A stretch of DNA of 64,000 nt from the NCBI RefSeq assembly GCF_000378225.1, contig NZ_KB905143.1, positions 186,001-250,000 on the forward strand, given 5' to 3'. The translations under genes were made by a program, and so were the position numbers. Positions 54,728 through 61,999 of the stretch are shown piece by piece. Source of the DNA: Methylophilus methylotrophus DSM 46235 = ATCC 53528 (lineage in GTDB: Bacteria; Pseudomonadota; Gammaproteobacteria; Burkholderiales; Methylophilaceae). Each line of letters begins with the position of its first letter. Position 1 is the stretch's first letter. The notes below the pieces were generated by a model. The model searched no databases and had not been told where the DNA came from. It worked only from the letters and a program-made list of their open reading frames with translations.

Positions 54728-55300
54728 ATGAAATCCCTTTTCCTGTTTTTATTCCTGGTCTCATCAGCACTTATGGCCGCTGAAGAATACAGCATAGAAA
54801 AACATTTTCAGAACCCTGTTAAACTCCCGGCGAACATCACCTCTTACCTGACTAAAGAAGTACAAACAGGCCGTAGCGCCAGTTGCCATGAGCTGAAACC
54901 CAATGAGGTGTTTGAAGCTGAGATCGTTCACCTGAATGCCGCCTCCAAGGCTTACCTGGTTAAACCCGCGCATATGTGTGCCTGCAGCACGCATTACTGC
55001 CCAATGTGGATGTTTCCAGTGAAAGCAAAGACAGCGAAGCCTATTTGGACACACCCGGCCACGCATACCCTGGAAATTCTGGATAAGAAATTAAGCGGAT
55101 ACAGAAAACTCAAAGAAATGGGCGAGGAACCCACGCGCGGCCATGACTCCGTCTGGTCATGGGACAGAGACCACTACACAGAAATTGACAATACCGAGTG
55201 GACGCTGGATCCCGAAAAAGAATGCCGTTTGACCAAGCAAACCTCGCAAATGATGGATGGCAGAATGGTACAACACTTCATTAAATGCGCTCAGAATTAG
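54728..55300 (+). CDS. Exported hypothetical protein with Cys-rich core
   Basis: 190 residues. A signal peptide (MKSLFLFLFLVSSALMA) is followed by a mature protein with five to six Cys, four of them in a segment AHMCACSTHYCPMW and others at CHELK, KECRL and FIKCAQN, suggesting disulfides in the periplasm or a metal site. WSWDRDHYTEIDNTEW is aromatic-rich. No family is recognised. It ends 3 bp before the deacetylase-like gene, so the two are probably cotranscribed. Confidence 0.6.
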   Translation: MKSLFLFLFLVSSALMAAEEYSIEKHFQNPVKLPANITSYLTKEVQTGRSASCHELKPNEVFEAEIVHLNAASKAYLVKPAHMCACSTHYCPMWMFPVKAKTAKPIWTHPATHTLEILDKKLSGYRKLKEMGEEPTRGHDSVWSWDRDHYTEIDNTEWTLDPEKECRLTKQTSQMMDGRMVQHFIKCAQN

Positions 55301-55303
55301 CCT

Positions 55304-56227
55304 ATGCTTGCAAAGACCGCGGACATGCTTGTAAAAATAGTGTTCACGGTCTTGATTGCTTGCCTGGCTTTACCGCTAAAGGCAGAGGAAACCATGCAGC
55401 TTTGGGTTACCGTCGATTGGGAAGGCCTGTCACTGGAGGAAGACAATCTGCAGGCCATGCGCAGTTTCAGGGAAAAATTTCCGCACATCCCCTTATTACA
55501 TCTGATTAACCCGGCCTATTTTTTACAACCTGGCGCCAACCGTGCGCAAATCGGCAGCCATATCCGCAGCACGTTCCTGCCGCAGGATACCGTTGGCCTG
55601 CATCTGCATCCCATGCGCTCACTGGTGCAACACTGCGGCGTCACCTTTCAAACGGCCCCCTCCATCTCCGATGCGAAAGAGGACTGTCGCGAAGCAAGCT
55701 GTGGTTACTCAGTGAGCCTCGAATATGCTTACAGCCAACTGGAACTGACGCAACTCGTTGCTTGCAGCAGTGATCTGCTGGTCAGTAACGGCTTTCAACG
55801 CCCCCGTCACTTTCGTGCCGGGGCATGGCAATTTGGCCCCAAATTACAAGCGGCACTGGAAGCTAACCGGTTTAGCTGGGACAGTTCTTATATCGATGCT
55901 GATCTACTCACCACCCGCTGGCACAAAGACAGTCGCCTGGTCCGCCTGCTTAAACAGTTACATCCGCAGAGCAAGCCCTTTGAGCAACCATTCGCACTCA
56001 GTGTCGAACTCATGGAGTATCCGAATAATGCAAGCCTGGCAGACTATACGAACACAAAACATCTGCTAAAACTGTTTGAGCAATTATTGACCGCTCAGCA
56101 ACCCGTCATGGTGCTTGGTTTTCACCAGGAAACTGCGTCGGACTATCTGGTGCATCTGGAACGCGCCATCCCGCATATGGAAAAACTTGCGCGGCAAAAG
56201 AATGTCCGTATTGAGTGGATGCACTAA
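55304..56227 (+). CDS. Exported polysaccharide-deacetylase-like (NodB fold) protein
   Basis: 307 residues. A signal-like helix (VKIVFTVLIACLALPLKA) precedes LWVTVDWEGL, the first NodB-type strand with its Asp pair position. VGLHLHPMRSL gives the H-x-H metal ligands, and PRHFRAGAWQFGPKLQAAL is the Arg-containing motif. MVLGFHQETA supplies a late His. Such proteins remove acetyl groups from surface sugars. The catalytic set looks complete but diverged. It is probably cotranscribed with the Cys-rich protein before it and slightly overlaps the alkB reading region. Confidence 0.6.
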   Translation: MLAKTADMLVKIVFTVLIACLALPLKAEETMQLWVTVDWEGLSLEEDNLQAMRSFREKFPHIPLLHLINPAYFLQPGANRAQIGSHIRSTFLPQDTVGLHLHPMRSLVQHCGVTFQTAPSISDAKEDCREASCGYSVSLEYAYSQLELTQLVACSSDLLVSNGFQRPRHFRAGAWQFGPKLQAALEANRFSWDSSYIDADLLTTRWHKDSRLVRLLKQLHPQSKPFEQPFALSVELMEYPNNASLADYTNTKHLLKLFEQLLTAQQPVMVLGFHQETASDYLVHLERAIPHMEKLARQKNVRIEWMH

Positions 56228-56253
56228 TCCACTTTTCTCTTCGAACGCAAGCC

Positions 56254-56898
56254 ATGACGATGGATTTATTTACCGAACAACGCCCACACTCAATTGCAAT
56301 TGCGGAAGGCGCCTGTTGGCTGCCTGGATTTGCCCTGCCAGAAATGCATGCCTTGTGGCCCTGTGTAAAACACCATCTGACCGCACACCCACCGCAACAA
56401 ATGATGACCCCCATGGGCTATGTGATGTCGGTGCAAACCAGCAGTATGGGAGCATTAGGCTGGGTTAGTAACGCGCAAGGCTATGGTTACAGCCCGGTCA
56501 ATCCTTCAACCAATGTATCGTGGCCTCCCCTGCCCCCAGTGATTTTGCAACTGGCGGCAGAGGCCGCCGGTAAAGCGGGCTATTCCCAGTTTGTGCCTGA
56601 TAGCTGCCTGATCAATGTCTATGCCCCGGGCTGCAAAATGGGTCTGCATCAGGATAAAGACGAAAAAGACTTCACTCAGCCGATTGTCTCTGTCTCACTT
56701 GGCCTGCCGGCCACGTTTCTGTTTGGGGGCAGCAAGCGTAGTGACAAACCCGTGAAAATTCCGCTACAGCATGGCGATGTGGTGGTCTGGGGAGGTGCCA
56801 GCAGAAGGTTTTACCATGGTGTTAGCAGCGTCAAGGCAGGCACAGATTCTCTGACAGGCAACTGCCGCATCAATCTCACCTTGAGAAAGGCGGGATGA
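56254..56898 (+). CDS. alkB: AlkB-type 2-oxoglutarate/Fe(II) DNA dealkylase
   Basis: 214 residues from MTMDLFTEQRPHS. The iron ligands are the H-x-D in GCKMGLHQDKDEKDF and the His in SRRFYHGVSSVK. The 2-oxoglutarate contacts are NVYAPG and the Arg pair in CRINLTLRKAG. The Trp-rich lid (MGALGWVSNAQGYGYSP) contacts the damaged base. AlkB removes methyl groups from 1-methyladenine and 3-methylcytosine by oxidation. Length is normal. An in-frame upstream ATG at 56215 lies inside the previous gene and is not preferred. Confidence 0.9.
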   Translation: MTMDLFTEQRPHSIAIAEGACWLPGFALPEMHALWPCVKHHLTAHPPQQMMTPMGYVMSVQTSSMGALGWVSNAQGYGYSPVNPSTNVSWPPLPPVILQLAAEAAGKAGYSQFVPDSCLINVYAPGCKMGLHQDKDEKDFTQPIVSVSLGLPATFLFGGSKRSDKPVKIPLQHGDVVVWGGASRRFYHGVSSVKAGTDSLTGNCRINLTLRKAG

Positions 56899-57090
56899 CT
56901 TTGCGCACAACGGGAAACTCCACGATGGGCTTGGTAAAAAGTCTGCGCAACACCTGATTAACATCAATAAAGCACCTCACTTCCGGGTTGCATCTGTTTC
57001 TCAAAAGAGTAAACTGAAACTGTCCTCTCCATCCAATTGATAAGGCAACTGGCTCTGGAAAGGCACCATTTCTGAGAAAAGGAGTTTGTC

Positions 57091-57417
57091 ATGAATTTAC
57101 AACTTACTGGACATCATTTAGAAATCACTCCGGCATTACGCGATTACGTTTCATCCAAATTTACGCGTATCAGTAATCACTTCGACCATGTGATCGATGT
57201 CAAAGTCACCATGTCTGTTGAAAAGCTCGCCCAAAAGGTTGAAGCCACACTGCATGTTCCAGGCAACGATTTGCACGCTGCCTGCACCGATGAGAACATG
57301 TACAGTGCCATCGACATGCTTACTGACAAACTTGACCGTCAGGTATTAAAACACAAGGAAAAAAACGGTGACCACCATAAATCTGGTGGCGCAGTGAAAC
57401 ATCAGTTGAGTTCCTAA
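57091..57417 (+). CDS. hpf: Ribosome hibernation promoting factor (short HPF / YfiA family)
   Basis: 108 residues. MNLQLTGHHLEITPALRDYVSSKFTRI is the conserved start of the family, DVKVTMSVEKLAQKVEATLHVPG and AIDMLTDKLDRQVLKHKEK complete the single ribosome-binding domain. In this short form it helps dimerise and silence ribosomes in stationary phase. The usual neighbours are rpoN (before) and ptsN/hprK (after). GGAG precedes the ATG. An 11-bp hairpin follows the gene. Confidence 0.9.
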   Translation: MNLQLTGHHLEITPALRDYVSSKFTRISNHFDHVIDVKVTMSVEKLAQKVEATLHVPGNDLHAACTDENMYSAIDMLTDKLDRQVLKHKEKNGDHHKSGGAVKHQLSS

Positions 57418-57429
57418 GTTTTGCCGTCC

Positions 57430-57455
57430 ATTCTCTACCCGCTCGGGTAGAGAAT
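57430..57455 (+). terminator. Hairpin between hpf and hprK
   Basis: ATTCTCTACCC and GGGTAGAGAAT form an 11-bp perfect stem with a 4-nt loop GCTC. No long T run follows, so it is probably an attenuating or RNA-processing hairpin. Confidence 0.6.
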
Positions 57456-57538
57456 TCAAACAACCACTTCTGTATCACTTTTACGTCGTTTCACTCCCAC
57501 CACCTGCTATTCAGTTGTAAAATGAGCCTCAATCACTT

Positions 57539-58510
57539 GTGGACATGTTGACACCCCGTATGGCGCAAATCTCTGTCGCTGATTTGTACAAACAGATACG
57601 CAGCAAACTCAAATTGAAATGGGTGGCTGGCGAGTCTGGTGGTCAAAAAATCCTGACTTCAGGCACCGTGACTAAACCGTCGCTGGCGCTTGTCGGTCAT
57701 TTGAATTTTGTGCACCCCAATCGCGTACAAGTGCTGGGCTGTGCCGAAATGGATTACCTGGGCGGTTTGAGCATACTCGCGGTGCAACAGGCGGTGAGTA
57801 ATTTATTTTCAACAGATCTGGCTATGGTGGTGGTCGCCAACGGCGAAAAAGTCCCTGCCATCATGCTCGAAGCCGCACAACAAACACAAACTCCCTTGTT
57901 TACTACACCGTTGATCAGCCCGCAGCTGATGGAGTTGCTGAGCCATTACCTGGCCGTGGCCACCGCAGAAACCACCAGCATGCATGGCGTGTTTATGGAG
58001 GTACAAGGCTTTGGCGTATTGATCACCGGTAGCGCCGCGATTGGTAAGAGCGAACTGGCGCTGGAACTGATCTCGCGCGGTCACCGCCTGGTGGCCGATG
58101 ATATTGTCGATTTTTACCGTATCTCGCCAGAACGCATAGAAGGCCGCTGCCCGGAATTACTGCAAGATTTTTTAGAGGTGCGTGGCCTGGGTATCCTCAA
58201 TATCCGCGCACTCTACGGCGACAATGCGGTCAAACCGACTAAGCCCTTGGACATGATGATACAGCTGGAACTGGCCGATGAGATGAAACCGCAAGACCTG
58301 GACCGCCTGAGTGCAAACCGCCAAACTCAGCACGTGCTGGATGTGGAAGTCAGCAAGGTCATTATCCCCATTGCGGCTGGCCGCAACATCGCGGTACTGG
58401 TTGAAGCCGCCGTGCGCAACCATATGTTGCTGCTGCGCGGCGTGAATGCCACCAAACAGCTGACGCAACGGCAAAAACAAATCATGCTCCGGGAAAGCAA
58501 ATTAAGATGA
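57539..58510 (+). CDS. hprK: HPr kinase/phosphorylase
   Basis: 323 residues. The Walker A loop is GSAAIGKSELALELI (about residue 160), followed by RLVADDIVDF, and the HprK signature EVRGLGILNIRALYG (about 215) is present. The protein phosphorylates and dephosphorylates a serine of HPr (Ser46 region) in response to metabolites. In betaproteobacteria the PTS is incomplete and serves regulation. Next to rapZ, EIIA(Man), HPr and EI genes it forms the expected cluster. An intervening ptsN, often present here, is missing. Confidence 0.92.
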   Translation: MDMLTPRMAQISVADLYKQIRSKLKLKWVAGESGGQKILTSGTVTKPSLALVGHLNFVHPNRVQVLGCAEMDYLGGLSILAVQQAVSNLFSTDLAMVVVANGEKVPAIMLEAAQQTQTPLFTTPLISPQLMELLSHYLAVATAETTSMHGVFMEVQGFGVLITGSAAIGKSELALELISRGHRLVADDIVDFYRISPERIEGRCPELLQDFLEVRGLGILNIRALYGDNAVKPTKPLDMMIQLELADEMKPQDLDRLSANRQTQHVLDVEVSKVIIPIAAGRNIAVLVEAAVRNHMLLLRGVNATKQLTQRQKQIMLRESKLR

Positions 58511-58523
58511 AAAGGTTGGGTAC

Positions 58524-59405
58524 ATGCAGCTGGTGATCGTGACAGGACTATCGGGCTCGGGTAAAACCATTGCTTTGCGCGTGTTTGAAGACAGCGGCTA
58601 TTATTGTATTGATAACCTGCCTGCTACCCTGTTGCCTCATATCCAGAACCATGTGGCTGACCGTGACGCGGCCAAAGTCGCTGTGAGTATCGATAGCCGC
58701 AGCATTGCCATTGAATCGCTACCAGATATCCTGCAAACGCTGAAAACACAGGGAATTGCCGTTCACCTGCTGTTTCTGGATGCCAACCGAGAGACGCTGG
58801 TGAAACGTTTTTCCGAAACCCGGCGCAAGCATCCATTAAGTACGCCTGACCAGGCGCTGGACGAAAGCATCAATCACGAACGTGACCTGTTATCCGGGCT
58901 GAGTAACCTGGGCCATCATGTCGATACCAGCAACCTGTCGGCCAATGCATTGCGTCATCATACGCGTGAATGGATGCTGCAACTCGAGCAAAGCTACCAG
59001 CAAGCGCGCGCCCACTCACTGGTGCTGTCATTTATCTCATTTGGCTTTAAACATGGCATCCCGCTGGATGCTGACTTTGTGTTTGATGTGCGCAGCCTGC
59101 CTAACCCGCATTACGACCCAATTTTGCGCCCTTACAATGGCAAGGAAGCGCCTATCCAGCAATTTCTGCAAAACGAACCCATGGTGCTTGAAATGCAGCA
59201 AGACATTCAGCACTATATAGAAAAATGGCTACCAAGCTTTTATCACGATCATCGCAGCTACGTCACTGTCGGCATCGGCTGCACCGGGGGGCAACACCGT
59301 TCTGTCTATCTAGTGGAACAGCTGGGCGCCTATTTCAAGCAACAGCATCAAGTGATGACACGTCATCGTGAATTGCACGATGCACCTGTCACCGCCACCC
59401 CTTAA
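58524..59405 (+). CDS. rapZ: RNase adapter / nucleotide-binding protein RapZ
   Basis: 293 residues. VTGLSGSGKTIALRVFEDSGYYCIDNLP is the Walker A with the conserved downstream segment. FLDANRETLVKRFSETRRKHPL and the C-terminal VGIGCTGGQHRSVYL are family hallmarks. RapZ binds GlcNAc6P-pathway signals and small RNAs in enterobacteria; in betaproteobacteria it is linked to the PTS cluster. The gene starts 13 bp after hprK. Confidence 0.92.
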   Translation: MQLVIVTGLSGSGKTIALRVFEDSGYYCIDNLPATLLPHIQNHVADRDAAKVAVSIDSRSIAIESLPDILQTLKTQGIAVHLLFLDANRETLVKRFSETRRKHPLSTPDQALDESINHERDLLSGLSNLGHHVDTSNLSANALRHHTREWMLQLEQSYQQARAHSLVLSFISFGFKHGIPLDADFVFDVRSLPNPHYDPILRPYNGKEAPIQQFLQNEPMVLEMQQDIQHYIEKWLPSFYHDHRSYVTVGIGCTGGQHRSVYLVEQLGAYFKQQHQVMTRHRELHDAPVTATP

Positions 59406-59428
59406 TTACGGATTCTGAGAGCATACTT

Positions 59429-59836
59429 ATGATTGGTGTATTGATTATTGCGCATGGCAGCCTGGGGCCCAGCCTGATTGATTGCGCGACGCATGTGATG
59501 GGCAATCGCCCGGCACAGCTGGATTTCCTGGAAATCTCCAAACATGATGACCCGGCTGATATCCTGCCCAAGGCTCAGGCACTGGTTAAAAACCTCGATA
59601 GCGGCCAAGGGGTATTGGTATTGTCAGACATTTACGGCGCAACGCCCTGCAATATTGTCACTCGCCTGCTAACGCCAGATGAAATCGAAGGCGTTGCCGG
59701 AGTGAATCTGCCCATGCTGGTCCGCGTCCTCAATTACCGCCACGAAGGCCTGCATTCCTGCATCCAGAAAGCACTGAGTGGCGGCCGTGATGGCGTCGTC
59801 CACTTCACCAAAACCACTTGTCATCACGCACAATAA
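59429..59836 (+). CDS. PTS EIIA component, mannose type
   Basis: 135 residues. MIGVLIIAHGSLGPSLIDCATHV carries the phospho-accepting His in IIAHG. VLVLSDIYGATPCNIVTRLL is the second conserved block of EIIA(Man). No EIIB, EIIC or EIID genes follow, so the protein is probably regulatory and not part of a sugar transporter. It lies between rapZ and the HPr gene. Confidence 0.85.
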   Translation: MIGVLIIAHGSLGPSLIDCATHVMGNRPAQLDFLEISKHDDPADILPKAQALVKNLDSGQGVLVLSDIYGATPCNIVTRLLTPDEIEGVAGVNLPMLVRVLNYRHEGLHSCIQKALSGGRDGVVHFTKTTCHHAQ

Positions 59837-59848
59837 CTTTAAACATTT

Positions 59849-60118
59849 ATGGCCAAACTCTCTGTAGAAATCATTAACAAACTCGGCTTGCATGCTCGCG
59901 CCTCGACCAAATTCACCCAAACGGCCAGCCAGTTCAAAAGCGAAGTCTGGGTCGAAAAAAACGGCCGTCGTGTCAACGCCAAAAGCATTATGGGCGTCAT
60001 GATGCTGGCTGCAGCCAAAGGCAGCATCATCGACATTGAAGCCACGGGGCCGGACGAAGAACAGGCATTGGCGGCACTACAAGCGCTGGTAAACGACTAC
60101 TTTGGTGAGGGTGAGTAA
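59849..60118 (+). CDS. ptsH: Phosphocarrier protein HPr
   Basis: 89 residues. The phospho-accepting His is in LGLHARASTKFTQ (position about 15) and the regulatory Ser is in NAKSIMGVMMLAA (about 46), the target of HprK. It accepts phosphate from EI and passes it to EIIA. The stop codon directly adjoins the EI start. Confidence 0.92.
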   Translation: MAKLSVEIINKLGLHARASTKFTQTASQFKSEVWVEKNGRRVNAKSIMGVMMLAAAKGSIIDIEATGPDEEQALAALQALVNDYFGEGE

Positions 60119-61870
60119 TTGACCAGTTTCAGCATGCACGGCGTCGGTGTGTCCAGTGGCATCGCCATTGGACATGCCCACCTGATTTCCCATGCCTTGC
60201 TGGAGGTCGTGCACTTCAAGATTGAGGCTAGCGGTGTCGATGACGAAATCGCCCGTTTTGAACGCGCGATTGCCCTGGTCAAACACGATCTGGAGCAACT
60301 CAAGTCACAATTGCCCAAAAATGCTCCGGCTGAACTGGGTGCTTTTATCAATACGCACCTGGCCATGCTCAGTGACAAGTCGCTCTCCGAGGCACCCAAG
60401 GCCATTATCCGCGATGAGCTATGCAATGCCGAGTGGGCGCTCAAGCAGCAAATGGATGATATCGTGGCCCAGTTTGATGCCATTGAAGATGCCTATTTGC
60501 GCGAGCGCAAACAGGATGTGGTACAGGTCGTCGAGCGTGTGATCAAGGTGTTGCTGGGGCGTGACCAGCTGGCCGCCAGTGAAAAGAAACTGCTAGCCAG
60601 GCAGGAGCGTGCCATGATCCTGGTGGCACACGATGTGTCCCCGGCCGATGCCATCCAGTTCAAGCATCACCAGTTTGCGGCGTTTATCACCGATGTCGGC
60701 GGGGTCACCTCGCATACCGCGATTCTGGCGCGTAGCCTGAATATTCCATCGATTGTGGCGCTGCAACGTGCACGCGACCTCATTGACGATGGCGAACTGA
60801 TGATTGTCGATGGCGCCGCCGGGGTTGTGATTGTCAATCCTGACCCGGAAGTCCTGTCCGAATACAAACTCAAGCAAAACCAGTGGCAACTGGCGCAACA
60901 AAAGCTGCAACTGATCAAAACCACTAAAGCGGTGACCGTTGATGGCGTGGCGATCGATCTGCTGGCCAATATTGAAGTCCCCGAAGATGTGATCAGTGCC
61001 AAAGCATCTGGTGCGGTGGGGGTGGGTTTGTACCGGACCGAGTTCCTGTTTATGAACCGTAGTGAAATGCCTGGCGAGCAGGAGCAGTTTGAAGCGTACA
61101 AGCACGTGGCCGAGGCCATGAAAGGCTATCCGGTGACCATACGCACGCTGGATATAGGTGCAGACAAACAACTCAATCCGGACGAAGTGGTCACTGCGAC
61201 TAACCCGGCGCTAGGTCTGCGCGCCGTGCGCTATTGCCTGGCGGAGCCGCATATTTTTCACACGCAGTTCCGTGCGCTGTTAAGGGCCTCACGTTACGGA
61301 CAGGTCAAAATCCTCATCCCCATGCTCTCCAACCTGGCAGAACTACGCCAGGCCAGGCTGTTACTCGAGCGGGCCAAGGAGTCACTGCGCAAGGAAAACG
61401 TCCCGTTTGACGAGCAGATTCAGATGGGCGGCATGGTAGAAGTACCGGCTGCAGCCATCAATGCGGAAGCCTTTGCCCAAGAGCTGGACTTTTTGTCCAT
61501 AGGCACCAACGACCTGATCCAGTACACGCTGGCGATTGACCGTGCCGATGATGCGGTGGCGCATTTGTATAACCCGTTGCACCCCGCCGTGTTGCGCCTG
61601 ATCCAGCTCACCATACAGGCCGCAGAAAAGTACCAGAAACCGGTGTCGGTCTGCGGTGAAATGGCTGGTGATATCAAGCTTACGCGCCTGCTGGTCGGCA
61701 TGGGCATGCGCCAGCTGTCCATGCATCCTTCGCATATTTTGAGTGTGAAATCGCAGATTCTACAAAGCGAAGAAAGCGTGCTGGCCAAGCAAGCTAAGAA
61801 AATCCTGTCGTTCAGCGACCTGGAAAAAATTGAACCGCTGATCAAGAAATATAACGGTGAGATGCTGTAA
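60119..61870 (+). CDS. ptsI: PTS enzyme I (phosphoenolpyruvate-protein phosphotransferase)
   Basis: 583 residues. The active-site His is in DVGGVTSHTAILARSLNIP (about 195). Catalytic PEP-binding blocks include GVGLYRTEFLFM, RTLDIGADKQ, GLRAVRYCL and SIGTNDLIQYTLAIDRA. EI takes phosphate from PEP and gives it to HPr. The start at TTG 60119 (directly behind the HPr stop, with GGTGAGG upstream) is likely; ATG 60134 (MHGVGVSSG) is an alternative. Size is normal for the family. Confidence 0.93.
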   Translation: MTSFSMHGVGVSSGIAIGHAHLISHALLEVVHFKIEASGVDDEIARFERAIALVKHDLEQLKSQLPKNAPAELGAFINTHLAMLSDKSLSEAPKAIIRDELCNAEWALKQQMDDIVAQFDAIEDAYLRERKQDVVQVVERVIKVLLGRDQLAASEKKLLARQERAMILVAHDVSPADAIQFKHHQFAAFITDVGGVTSHTAILARSLNIPSIVALQRARDLIDDGELMIVDGAAGVVIVNPDPEVLSEYKLKQNQWQLAQQKLQLIKTTKAVTVDGVAIDLLANIEVPEDVISAKASGAVGVGLYRTEFLFMNRSEMPGEQEQFEAYKHVAEAMKGYPVTIRTLDIGADKQLNPDEVVTATNPALGLRAVRYCLAEPHIFHTQFRALLRASRYGQVKILIPMLSNLAELRQARLLLERAKESLRKENVPFDEQIQMGGMVEVPAAAINAEAFAQELDFLSIGTNDLIQYTLAIDRADDAVAHLYNPLHPAVLRLIQLTIQAAEKYQKPVSVCGEMAGDIKLTRLLVGMGMRQLSMHPSHILSVKSQILQSEESVLAKQAKKILSFSDLEKIEPLIKKYNGEML

Positions 61871-61999
61871 CAGGGGTCGGCCATGCCCTTGTATTTGCAA
61901 AACTCATCACCATCATCAATATATACAATCACCTACACACGAACATTTGGCTAATAATAGTCTCTATCAAGCATATTGCATTCATCAAAGGACAACGTC

